Origin: JACNKJ01 sp964344565
GTDB taxonomy: Bacteria; Krumholzibacteriota; Krumholzibacteriia; JACNKJ01
Reading direction: 5' to 3'
Assembly (NCBI GenBank): GCA_964344565.1
Contig: CAYFNT010000017.1
Coordinates: 15,729 to 79,728, forward strand
DNA length: 64,000 bases
The notes below the pieces were generated by a model. It worked only from the letters and a program-made list of their open reading frames with translations. It was not told the origin of the DNA and ran no database searches. This document shows positions 34,901 to 41,907 of the stretch, one piece after another; positions within the stretch are counted from its first letter, which is position 1; each line of letters begins with the position of its first letter. The position numbers and the translations under genes were made by a program.

Positions 34901-36195
34901 TCGCGGATCATGGTCTCGTCCCGCCTCGCGCCCCGCCGGTGGCTGAGACGACAGAAGGAGGAAACGAGTCCCTCCGGCCGGGTGCGTTCCAGGAGCCCGA
35001 GAATGAGCAGGTGCAGCTCGCGTTCCCGATCCGGATCGATCCCTCCGCGGATGCTTTCCTGAAGCTCCGAGTTGGAGACGCAGACGCGCAGACCGCACCG
35101 CCCTCCTTCGATCTGTCCGAAGACCCAGTCCAGGGTCCCCCCCCGTTCGAGCCGGTTGAGCAGGGAAAAGAAATCCGCCTCCTCCACCTGAAGAAGCTCG
35201 AGGAGAAAATCCAGGGGAACGGCTTCGTCCATGAGGGAGAGCAGTTCCAGGAAGGAGCGGGCCTCCTCGTCGGTGTCCTCGGGAAGCTGGGCGGGAAGCG
35301 CCGCGGCCAGGGCGGAGAGGTCCGCCGTCTCGCGCTTCAGGGATTCGATCTCCTCGAGCTGATCCTCCACCCGAGCCTGCAGAGTCTCGTCGGCGGCCAG
35401 GGAATCGCCGTCCACGATCAGCAGGAAGGGCCCCGCGCCGGGATCTCGGGATTTCCAGATGAAATTGATCAGGGAGGAGGGCCGGCTCATGTCCTCGAGG
35501 ATGCACAGGGGTGATCCGGAGTCGGCGAACTCCCGTTCGCCCTCTTCGCGGAACCAGGCGTCCAGGGCGTCGCGCCACTGGGACAAGCCACCCGGCCGCC
35601 CGCAATGAAGGGTCAGCAGGGTGGACTCACCGGCCCGCCAGTCCTCCAGGATTCGGGAGAGCAGGGGAAGGATCTCCTCGGGCGGCCTGGGCAGGGTGGC
35701 GAAGGCGAAGTCCGGATGGATGGCATCTGTGAGCGGCTCGCTGCGCACGGGGTCGATGAGCGCAGACGGAGGCAGGTAGAGGGGATCTCCGTGATCGTCG
35801 CGCCAGATCATCCGCCGGTCGGCTCGGGGCGGACAGAGACCATCCTCGGCGCAGGCCTTGCGGTCCTTGTCGAGCCGGTCCAGGAAGGCCGGGTCGGCGG
35901 CCTCTTCGTCCAGGGCATGGGCGGTCTGGGGAATCTCGCAGAGCAGGGTGAGGCTGCGCTCCTCCACGCCGAGTCGCAAGGGGCAAAGCCTTTCGCCCAG
36001 AATCTCCCGATAGCGGGCCAGGCGCCAGGCCACGCTGCTGCGATCGAGGGCATGTCCTTCGGGATCGGGCGGATACATGAAGAGCAGGCTGAGGCGCTTG
36101 TTGATGATGTCCTGGACCATCCAAGACTGCCATCCCTTGCCCTGGGCGAGTTCGGACTCCACGCGGTAGCGGGACTGGAAGATCTGGCCGATCAT
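31981..36195 (-). CDS. Large sigma54-dependent activator with kinase-like, TPR and GAF-like regions
   Basis: A 1404-residue regulator. The N-terminus (RYRVESELAQGKGWQSW...LLFMY) looks like the first strands of a protein-kinase fold but lacks obvious catalytic motifs. Residues about 430-830 are tetratricopeptide-like helices (ELGQTFNTLGAAQWALG, VAASLNNLGNLYRMLE). Residues about 900-1055 look GAF-like. The AAA+ domain has Walker A GDSGTGKE near 1102, sigma54 loop GSFTGA near 1150 (canonical GAFTGA), Walker B GGTIFLDEIGE near 1168, and an arginine-finger region. A Fis-type helix-turn-helix (RAAKLLGISRPTLYSRLKG) ends the protein. The ATG at 36195 follows GGAGG. The signal sensed is unknown. Confidence 0.9.
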   Translation of the reverse strand: MIGQIFQSRYRVESELAQGKGWQSWMVQDIINKRLSLLFMYPPDPEGHALDRSSVAWRLARYREILGERLCPLRLGVEERSLTLLCEIPQTAHALDEEAADPAFLDRLDKDRKACAEDGLCPPRADRRMIWRDDHGDPLYLPPSALIDPVRSEPLTDAIHPDFAFATLPRPPEEILPLLSRILEDWRAGESTLLTLHCGRPGGLSQWRDALDAWFREEGEREFADSGSPLCILEDMSRPSSLINFIWKSRDPGAGPFLLIVDGDSLAADETLQARVEDQLEEIESLKRETADLSALAAALPAQLPEDTDEEARSFLELLSLMDEAVPLDFLLELLQVEEADFFSLLNRLERGGTLDWVFGQIEGGRCGLRVCVSNSELQESIRGGIDPDRERELHLLILGLLERTRPEGLVSSFCRLSHRRGARRDETMIREGLALFDRLRDDNLDLAAQAAADLLLEGDHGDLSPADLRELALYRGSLRLRRDDLPGAEGAYLDGLVSLTGQEDFIGDLRLGRRPRLSRRVDAELLSAISAIIRALAEIGEIRGEFARAGEILEGLLDAYSENLAARERGTLYNELAWILYRRGDHGEAVNRCETAQRLFNASDHPAELGQTFNTLGAAQWALGNWREAEAYYQRALALREKSGDETRVAASLNNLGNLYRMLERLPLAIEYFQRSMDIKRRQGNEAGYLISLYNVALSSFEMNDLKTARRQGEECLELNEQVGNIQLGAEVLGLLGEIDLVDGRYDSAGERLKEAIRVCREIDARTELASMYRRLAAVHLGRGELEAAGGTIALGLDEARRVGSRFEEAQILVYQGECRQREGEADGALQSLEKAADLLSVLDKMEWLARIYSRMGLIHLDAGREARAQELLQQASGIIERRRITVPMQEWDSLQARIQSRREKLIENLGEQDSRGRLAGFLQLLETLEMRGDQAARAELALEQLALVLPLRRSALFLGGENSSQAELEERAVLHGDFPDAGKVAEASLKRMKSGSPYHEDGLIFLPLRQGDRPRGLLFVESEETLDEEGRAYLGTLGKLLSFGLFNQIEAEPPRTPRSASKVKTASEKVNLVGRGRDLERVLKLVNQVKDLDNSVLITGDSGTGKEEVARAIHYWGRRGDRPFVAVNCAALPETLLESQLFGHEQGSFTGATHRHIGFFESATGGTIFLDEIGEMSPAMQAKLLRVLQVMAFTRVGGTREISTDTRVITATNRRLQEEVGAGRFREDLLFRINVVSVHIAPLRERREDIPLLMDFFLQRIARNSGIPQKRVSEEVMQIFLTHPLPGNVRQLQNVLENCMILARSDLIGLEDLPEDFLQQARPRSLSSSLDELAEMIANSDEFSESEPLEGKLLSSVARHVVKRTGSKVRAAKLLGISRPTLYSRLKGGEDSKNNEGSSLKG

Positions 36196-36257
36196 GGGGG
36201 CCTCCGGCAAGTAAAGTATTTTGACAGTTCAATACCTTAGCAGAGCCCGGAGGATCC

Positions 36258-36279
36258 GGCAAGCCCCCAAAGGCTTGCC
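36258..36279. repeat. Inverted repeat between activator and lipoprotein genes
   Basis: GGCAAGCC (36258-36265) and GGCTTGCC (36272-36279) form an 8-bp stem with loop CCCAAA in the divergent intergenic region. It could be an operator or leader hairpin. A TACAAT -10-like hexamer lies downstream near 36318. Confidence 0.4.
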
Positions 36280-36353
36280 CGGTCACGATTTCCGCTGGAT
36301 GCGGGACCGGTCAGACACTACAATTCCGGGGCCTCAAAATCGAAAGGAATCCC

Positions 36354-37163
36354 ATGAAAGCGTTTCGTCGCCTGGCCCTGGCGGCCCTGGTCATAGGCCT
36401 GGCGGGCTGCAGCCTGGACGACCCCTACGAGCCGGAGCCGGAGGAGAGCTTCGAGAACCACTACGTGCCCGGCGACTACGCGAGCATCGGCGATGCCGTC
36501 GCCGCCGCGGTCACCTGGGACACCATCCGCGTGGCACCCGGCGTCTACGAGGAGAGCTTCACCCTGCCGCCGGACGTGCTGCTCTTCGGCGCGGCGGCCG
36601 ACCGCTGCTCCATCCTCGGACAGGTGACCATCGCCGGCTCGACCCTGGACACCCGCTTCGAAGGCGTCTACGTGAGCAACGAGGCCGGCAGCGGGCTCGT
36701 GCTTCAGGACGCCGACGTGCAGGTGAGCCACTGCGCCTTCGAGGACTGCATGGACGCGGGCATCGAGATCGTCGGCAACAGCGCCAGCGAGATCGACGGC
36801 TGCCTCATCACGGGCAATGGCCGCGGCCTGCTCATTCGCGACGCGGACCAGCCCGGTCACTACTGGGATTTCGACCACGATTTCGGAACCGCGCCCAAGA
36901 TCACCAGCTCGAACCTCTTCGACAACGGCGGCGAGGGCGAGGAGTCCATCAACATCGTCTTCCAGAACATCAGCGCTCCGGACACCATCGGCGTGAGCGG
37001 CAACTTCTGGGGCTACATGCCCGCGGGACCCCGAACCGCCGACCTGACCATCTACGACGCCAAGGACGGCCCGCCCCACGCCAACGGCTACGCCGACACC
37101 GAGAAGGAGGGCGTGGGCTTCCTCACCAGTCCTCACACCCTGGATTGGGAATGGGACGACTAG
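36354..37163 (+). CDS. Lipoprotein with right-handed beta-helix
   Basis: A 269-residue lipoprotein. MKAFRRLALAALVIGLAGC gives lipobox cysteine C19. The mature part begins like a pectate-lyase-fold cap (YASIGDAVAAAVTWDTIRVAPGVY without the full motif) and continues with parallel beta-helix coils: VQVSHCAFEDCMDAGIEI, SEIDGCLITGNGRGL, and SSNLFDNGGEGEESINIV. Such proteins bind or cleave polysaccharide or act as surface scaffolds; no catalytic residues are recognised. Its last 13 bases overlap the apbE start, so the two are co-translated. Confidence 0.75.
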   Translation: MKAFRRLALAALVIGLAGCSLDDPYEPEPEESFENHYVPGDYASIGDAVAAAVTWDTIRVAPGVYEESFTLPPDVLLFGAAADRCSILGQVTIAGSTLDTRFEGVYVSNEAGSGLVLQDADVQVSHCAFEDCMDAGIEIVGNSASEIDGCLITGNGRGLLIRDADQPGHYWDFDHDFGTAPKITSSNLFDNGGEGEESINIVFQNISAPDTIGVSGNFWGYMPAGPRTADLTIYDAKDGPPHANGYADTEKEGVGFLTSPHTLDWEWDD

Positions 37164-38206
37164 TCGCGGCGTTTCTCGCACTGGCTCTCCTCGCCTGCGC
37201 ACCGGGAGAGAAGGAGCATCGGCGGGACTACGCCGTCATGGGCACCCAGGCCTCCTGTCGCGTCTTCACCGATGACGCGGGTCTGGCCGCCGAGGCCTTC
37301 GACCGGGTGGCCGCCGTCTTCGATTCGGTGAACACGCTCATGAGCACCTGGAGCGCCGACTCGGAGATCTCGCGTCTCAACCGCGCCCCCGCCGATTCGG
37401 CCTTCACCCTGTCCCCCTGGATGGTCGACTGCCTGCACCTGTCGGTGAAACTGCAGAGGCGCACGGGCGGAGCCTTCGACGCCACCGCCGAGCCGCTCAT
37501 GCGGCTCTGGGGATTCTATCGTCGGGAAGGGCGCCTGCCCTCCCCCATGGAAATCGCCGGCGCGCGAAAGAGCATGGGACAGTTCTACCTCGACGATGCC
37601 TGGGGCAAGCTCACCAAGAACGCCGACGCCACGGCCTTCGACCTGGGCGGCATCGCCAAGGGTTTCGCGGTGAAGAAGTGTGAAGAGGCCCTGGCGGATC
37701 TCGGCCTGGCCAAGGCTCTGGTGGATCTGGGGGGCAACATGGCCTGCCTGGGCGCGCCGCCGGGCAAGACGGCCTGGAGCGTGGGCATCCGCGATCCGCT
37801 GCGCAAGGACAAGCTCTTCGCCAGGGTCGAACTGTCGGGCGAGTCGGTGGCCACCAGCGGCAGCTACGAGCGTTTCGTTGAGATCGACGGGCGCCGCTAC
37901 GGGCACATCATGAACCCGGCCACGGGACGTCCCGCCGAGGGGCTGCTCAGCGCCACGGCCATCACCGCCGACGCGGCGCTGGCCGATGGGCTGTCCACCG
38001 CGCTCTTCGTGCTCGGGCCCGATGGCGCCCGGGGATTGCTGGCGGAGGCCTATCCCCAGGTGGATGCGGTACTGGTGATTCCGGCGGACGATGGCGACAT
38101 GCCGAATGTGTGGATCACACCGGGATTGCAGGGGCGATTCGAGTTGCTACCGGATTACGAAGGCGAGTACGTGATTGTATCCCCGAGGGAGGCGGAGCAG
38201 GACTGA
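37151..38206 (+). CDS. apbE: FAD:protein FMN transferase ApbE
   Basis: Periplasmic lipoprotein enzyme that attaches FMN from FAD to threonine in flavoproteins such as RnfD and RnfG. The 351-residue product starts MGRLVAAFLALALLAC (lipobox C16). It carries YAVMGTQASCRVF, the core AFDLGGIAKGFAVKK, the HIMNPATGRP motif and the magnesium-site TADAALADGLSTALFVLG. A longer upstream open frame is a shadow of the beta-helix gene. Location next to the rnf operon, whose RnfD and RnfG carry TGAT flavinylation motifs, fits the function. The start overlaps the preceding gene by 13 bases. Confidence 0.93.
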   Translation: MGRLVAAFLALALLACAPGEKEHRRDYAVMGTQASCRVFTDDAGLAAEAFDRVAAVFDSVNTLMSTWSADSEISRLNRAPADSAFTLSPWMVDCLHLSVKLQRRTGGAFDATAEPLMRLWGFYRREGRLPSPMEIAGARKSMGQFYLDDAWGKLTKNADATAFDLGGIAKGFAVKKCEEALADLGLAKALVDLGGNMACLGAPPGKTAWSVGIRDPLRKDKLFARVELSGESVATSGSYERFVEIDGRRYGHIMNPATGRPAEGLLSATAITADAALADGLSTALFVLGPDGARGLLAEAYPQVDAVLVIPADDGDMPNVWITPGLQGRFELLPDYEGEYVIVSPREAEQD

Positions 38207-38247
38207 GTCGGTGACGGGGTTTAACCCAAGAGATCCAGGAGGGCACC

Positions 38248-38907
38248 GTGAATCGAATCGCGATCCTAACTCTCTTCTTGGCCGTGATCCAGACGGCCGC
38301 TTTCGCCACCGCCCCGCCTCTGGGCGCGTTCGAGGGACGGCGACTCTTCAACTCCCACTGCCTGCTCTGTCATGGTCCCGAAGGAAGGGGCGATGGGCCC
38401 CTCGCCAAGAAACTCGGCCTTGCACCCGCCGACCTCAAGGTGACGGTGCGGTCCCGCAGCAACACCATCCTGAAGAAGATCATTTCCGGTGAAGGAGGAC
38501 AGACCATCACCGGCAGGGACCGGCACAACCTGGTCACCGAGTCCATGCCTGAATGGGGAAACGTCTTCACCGAGGATCAGATCGAGGCGATCATCGCCTA
38601 CATGCGCTTCATGGGACGGTCCAAGCACCCCCTGGCCGGCGATCCGGAAATCGGTCAGAACCTCTACCGCAAGTACTGCCTGATCTGCCATGGTGACGAG
38701 GGCATGGGCGATGGAATCATGGCGGGGCTCATGAACCTCTATCCCAGGGATCTCAGCAATCCGGTGCTGCTCGACGCTCGCAGCAATGGGGAGTTGAGGA
38801 CCGCCATCCTCGATGGAACCGGGGAATACATGCCGGGCTGGCGGGACCTGCTCGACGAGCAAGAGGTCGACGGTCTGATCAGCTACATCCGGCTTCTGGG
38901 GCAGTGA
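38248..38907 (+). CDS. Periplasmic diheme cytochrome c
   Basis: A 219-residue exported electron-transfer protein with two class I cytochrome c domains. A signal peptide (MNRIAILTLFLAVIQTAAFA) precedes heme site 1, CLLCH (38-42), and heme site 2, CLICH (144-148). Candidate axial methionines are in TESMPEW and GEYMPGW. The two halves are similar (GPEGRGDG and GDEGMGDG after each heme site), indicating an internal duplication. The start is GTG 38248 behind AGGAGGG. It may be the third gene of the lipoprotein-apbE-cytochrome unit. The electron partner is unknown. Confidence 0.9.
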   Translation: MNRIAILTLFLAVIQTAAFATAPPLGAFEGRRLFNSHCLLCHGPEGRGDGPLAKKLGLAPADLKVTVRSRSNTILKKIISGEGGQTITGRDRHNLVTESMPEWGNVFTEDQIEAIIAYMRFMGRSKHPLAGDPEIGQNLYRKYCLICHGDEGMGDGIMAGLMNLYPRDLSNPVLLDARSNGELRTAILDGTGEYMPGWRDLLDEQEVDGLISYIRLLGQ

Positions 38908-38913
38908 GACCGT

Positions 38914-39114
38914 TCAACCTGCGATTTCCCGCGCGATCCACAGTGGCAGGATGATGTAGAGGATCGTGTCCCGCACGAGGTAGTAGAGGAAGATCGCCGC
39001 GCCCACCTTCCATCCGTAGCGCTTGAAGTAGTAGGCCATTTTCGCTCGGACCTTGCGATAGCGCCGGCCCAGGAATCCGCCGCGAGGCTTCTCCTCACTC
39101 GGCGATGACTTCAT
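38914..39114 (-). CDS. Small single-span membrane protein
   Basis: A 66-residue protein with a basic N-terminal segment (GRRYRKVRAKMAYYFKRYG) and one hydrophobic span at about residues 35-60 (VGAAIFLYYLVRDTILYIIL). It overlaps the end of the upstream monooxygenase-like gene by 20 bases, which argues for a real coupled gene. No family or function is recognised. Confidence 0.55.
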   Translation of the reverse strand: MKSSPSEEKPRGGFLGRRYRKVRAKMAYYFKRYGWKVGAAIFLYYLVRDTILYIILPLWIAREIAG

Positions 39115-39400
39115 ACTTCTCCACCTTGGAGGTGAGCAGCATGTTGCCGTCGGCGTCGCGGAACTCGCCCACGCGCTTATGCCCCTCGCGGAACTCGGGA
39201 CTGTCCACCCATCCCTTGAAGCTCTCCTCGTTTTCCCAGTGGGTCACCACGAGGTATTCGTTCTCCGTGGTGGATTTCAGGATCTCGGCCCGGAGGAAAC
39301 CGGGGCGGCGATCCACGGCCATGGCCCGGGTGCCGAAGTAGAGTTCGAACTTTTCCCGATGGGAATCGGGCACGGTCATGCGGTTCATCATGACGAACAT
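39095..39400 (-). CDS. Antibiotic-biosynthesis-monooxygenase / heme-monooxygenase-like protein
   Basis: A 101-residue ABM-fold protein of the HmoA/IsdG-like type. It shows MNRMTVPDSHREKFE, PGFLRAEIL, ENEYLVVTHWENEESFKGWVDS and FREGHKRVG, where the Asn, Trp and His are placed like those of heme-degrading members. It could cleave heme or be a small oxygenase; the sequence alone does not decide. The small membrane protein gene overlaps its 3' end. The next gene upstream is on the opposite side of the heptamer array. Confidence 0.75.
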   Translation of the reverse strand: MFVMMNRMTVPDSHREKFELYFGTRAMAVDRRPGFLRAEILKSTTENEYLVVTHWENEESFKGWVDSPEFREGHKRVGEFRDADGNMLLTSKVEKYEVIAE

Positions 39401-39487
39401 GGGGCTCCTTCCGCGAACTCGCTCGTGACAAGTTCGTGAACTAAGGTGTAGTTATTCCAATTTAATTTACGGCCCCGGAAAATCAAT

Positions 39488-39510
39488 ACCCCGGCCTGGG
39501 TGACCGGGGT
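39488..39510 (-). terminator. Hairpin ending the rnf transcript
   Basis: ACCCCGG (39488-39494) pairs with CCGGGGT (39504-39510) around a nine-base loop. On the minus strand ATTGATTTTC follows. It lies beyond the heptamer array, so the array is inside the rnf 3' untranslated region. Confidence 0.6.
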
Positions 39511-39514
39511 TTGC

Positions 39515-39650
39515 CTGGCGACTGGAGACTGGAGACTGTCGTCTGGCGACTGGAGACTGGCGACTGGAGACTGTCGTCTGGCGACTGGAGACTGGCGACT
39601 GGAGACTGGAGACTGGCGACTGGAGACTGGCGACTGGAGACTGGCGACTA
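39515..39650. repeat. Heptamer array 1 (GACTGG[A/C])n at the 3' end of rnf
   Basis: About 19 tandem copies of a 7-bp unit, mostly GACTGGA and GACTGGC with a few GACTGTC/GTCTGGC variants. The array runs directly into the rnfE stop codon (39648-39650), which is formed by its last unit. The same array type recurs at 53333-53578. It is not CRISPR-like: units are 7 bp with no spacers. Confidence 0.92.
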
Positions 39651-40319
39651 TTCAGGATCCATCTTGCAGAGCACGCAGTTGCCGCAGTCCATCTCCCGCG
39701 GCGGCTCGTAGGCCTCGCCGGCGCGGATGGCGCGGCGCTCCTCGAGCTTGTTCATGCCCGCGAGCAGGAATCCCAGGCCCAGGAAGGCGCCGGGGGGCAG
39801 GATCATCACCAGGAAGGGCGGGAAGGCGGGACCCATGATGGGCCAGCCGAGCAGGGTACCTGAGCCCAGCACTTCGCGCAGGCCGCCCAGGACCATCAGG
39901 CTCAGCGTGAAGCCCAGGCCCATGCCCAGGCCGTCGGCGAGCGAATGCACGACGCTGTTGCGGCTGGCGAAGGCTTCGGCCCTGCCGAGGATGATGCAGT
40001 TCACCACGATGAGCGGGATGAACAGGCCCAGGCTCTTGTGCAGCTCGTAGAAGAAGCCGTGCATGACCAGGTCGACCACCGTGACGAAGCTCGCGATCAC
40101 CACGATGTAGGCCGGGATGCGAACCTTCTTCGGGATGAAGTTGCGCAGCAGCGACACGATGAGATTGCTCATCAGCAGCACGAAGGTGGAGGCCAGTCCC
40201 ATGCCCAGGCCGTTCTCCACCGAGGTGGTCACGGCCAGCACCGGGCAGAGGCCCAGCATGAGGCGAAGGACCGGGTTCTCTTTCCAGATGCCCCTGCTGA
40301 AGATGCTCGCGAGGCTCAT
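39648..40319 (-). CDS. rnfE: Rnf complex subunit RnfE
   Basis: Integral membrane subunit of the Rnf ferredoxin:NAD+ oxidoreductase, which couples electron transfer to Na+ or H+ pumping. The 223-residue protein has about six membrane spans. It shows SRGIWKENPVLRLMLGLCP, IPLIVVNCIILGRAEAFA and SLADGLGMGLGFTLSL, all typical. The C-terminus adds DCGNCVLCKMDPE, a cysteine cluster. The ATG at 40319 overlaps the rnfG stop. It is last in rnfABCDGE, and its stop codon abuts the heptamer array. Confidence 0.94.
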   Translation of the reverse strand: MSLASIFSRGIWKENPVLRLMLGLCPVLAVTTSVENGLGMGLASTFVLLMSNLIVSLLRNFIPKKVRIPAYIVVIASFVTVVDLVMHGFFYELHKSLGLFIPLIVVNCIILGRAEAFASRNSVVHSLADGLGMGLGFTLSLMVLGGLREVLGSGTLLGWPIMGPAFPPFLVMILPPGAFLGLGFLLAGMNKLEERRAIRAGEAYEPPREMDCGNCVLCKMDPE

Positions 40320-40894
40320 GCATCCACCTCCCCCGCCGCCGAAAGCCGCGGCAGATCTACCTGGAACTGGCGGAGGGCCCGCTCCACCGCGTCGGCCAGC
40401 GCGCGGCCCGTGACCGTGGCGCCGGTCACCGCGTCGATGTCGCCGCCGTCCTGCACGACACGCCAGTCGGTGCCGCCGAAGGTCTTGCCCCCGAAGAAAT
40501 CGGCGAGCATGTCGGGATCGGCGTAGTTCGAGCCCAGGCCCGGCGTTTCGGCATGGCGCAGGATGCGCATGCCCGCCACCGCGCCGGCGGCGTCCACGCC
40601 GATCATCACTTCGATCTCGCCGGAGTAGCCCAATTGTGTGAGCCCGCGGAAGGCCCATCCGATCACTTCCTCGCCTTCCATGGCGGGATAGTACTCCCGG
40701 TCCTCCAGGGTCACCGCGCTGGCTCCTGGATCGTTGTCATGGGCGGGCAACACCGCGATGACCGCCTCCATCTTGGCCGCGTACTCCGCGGCGGCGATGG
40801 GCTCGGCGGTGAAGCTGGCCACCTGGCTGAGGGCCAGGGCCGCCACCGCGCAGATCAGCGCCAGGCGCAGCGAGAGGTTCATGGCTTCCTTCAT
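40316..40894 (-). CDS. rnfG: Rnf complex subunit RnfG
   Basis: Periplasm-facing subunit carrying covalently bound FMN. The 192-residue protein has one N-terminal membrane span (RLALICAVAALALSQVASF), the FMN-binding domain with AETPGLGSNYADP, and the flavinylation motif VTGATVTG, where T162 is the expected FMN acceptor. ApbE encoded at 37151 is the likely modifying enzyme. Start ATG 40894 overlaps the rnfD stop in ATGA, and the stop overlaps rnfE. Confidence 0.94.
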   Translation of the reverse strand: MKEAMNLSLRLALICAVAALALSQVASFTAEPIAAAEYAAKMEAVIAVLPAHDNDPGASAVTLEDREYYPAMEGEEVIGWAFRGLTQLGYSGEIEVMIGVDAAGAVAGMRILRHAETPGLGSNYADPDMLADFFGGKTFGGTDWRVVQDGGDIDAVTGATVTGRALADAVERALRQFQVDLPRLSAAGEVDA

Positions 40895-41907
40895 GCCGCC
40901 TCCTCGTAGATCTTGCGCGCGGCGCCGAAGACCTTGGGCTTGGTGGCGCGGTCGATGAGCGGCGTGGCCGCGTTCATTAGAAGGATGGCGAAGCTCACGC
41001 CCTCGGGGTAGCCGCCCCAGAGTCGAATCACCGCCGTGAGCAGGCCGCAACCGATGCCGAAGATGAGCATCCCCTTGCGGGTGACGGGGCTGGTGACCAT
41101 GTCGGTGGCCATGAAGAATGCGCCCAGGAAGAGACCGCCCGAGAGCACGTGATAGACGGGGCTGGCGTAGGCGTCCGGCGCCGCCCAGTGGGCGATGCCG
41201 GTGATGAGCGCCACCGTGGCGATCATGGTCACGGGGATCTGCCAGCGGATGAGTCCCTTCCAGAGCAGGAAGATGCCGCCAAGCAGCAGGGCCAGCACGC
41301 TCACCTCGCCGAGGCTGCCGCCGCGGGCGCCGATGAGCAGGTCCCAGATCGGTGTCAGCTCGACTTCTCCAAGCGGCTTGCCCAGGGCGATGGCCTCGCT
41401 GAGCGCCCCCAGGGGCGTGGCGCCGGTCTCCGCGTCGATGACCGTGGGGCCGGCGGGGCGCGCCCAGGTGGTCATCTGCACCGGGAAGGAGATGAGCAGG
41501 AAGACGCGGGCCACCAGGGCCGGATTGAAGGGGTTGGTGCCGAGGCCACCGAAGACCTGCTTGCCCATGATCACGGCGATGAAGGAGCCGACCAGGATCA
41601 TCCATGTCGGCACGCCGGAGGGCAGGTTCATGGCCAGCAGAATCGCCGTCACCAGCGCGCTGCCGTCGCCGATGCCGCCGGGACGCCCCAGCAGCTTCAG
41701 GAAGGCCCATTCGAAGACCAGGCAACCCAGCACGGCCACCATGGTCACCCGCAGGGCCTGAAGGCCGAAGAACCAGAAGCCCACGAGCAGAGCGGGCACG
41801 AGCGAAATGAGCACCAGGCGCATGATGCGCGGCACGTCCATGCCCGCGTGGATGTGGGGCGAAGAGCTGACGATCAGCTCGGGAGTTTTCTTTTCTTCGT
41901 CGCTCAT
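40891..41907 (-). CDS. rnfD: Rnf complex subunit RnfD
   Basis: Membrane subunit with covalent FMN that relays electrons and forms part of the ion channel. The 338-residue protein has multiple spans. It shows SSPHIHAGMDVPRIM, FGGLGTNPFNPALVARVF, the flavinylation site AETGATPLGAL (T164 expected), and FMATDMVTSPVTRKG. The ATG at 41907 shares one base with the rnfC stop. The much longer open frame upstream is a shadow of rnfC and rnfB. Confidence 0.95.
   Translation of the reverse strand: MSDEEKKTPELIVSSSPHIHAGMDVPRIMRLVLISLVPALLVGFWFFGLQALRVTMVAVLGCLVFEWAFLKLLGRPGGIGDGSALVTAILLAMNLPSGVPTWMILVGSFIAVIMGKQVFGGLGTNPFNPALVARVFLLISFPVQMTTWARPAGPTVIDAETGATPLGALSEAIALGKPLGEVELTPIWDLLIGARGGSLGEVSVLALLLGGIFLLWKGLIRWQIPVTMIATVALITGIAHWAAPDAYASPVYHVLSGGLFLGAFFMATDMVTSPVTRKGMLIFGIGCGLLTAVIRLWGGYPEGVSFAILLMNAATPLIDRATKPKVFGAARKIYEEAA

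Noticed and set aside
39515..39650. CRISPR array
   Set aside because: Units are 7 bp with no unique spacers and there are no cas genes.
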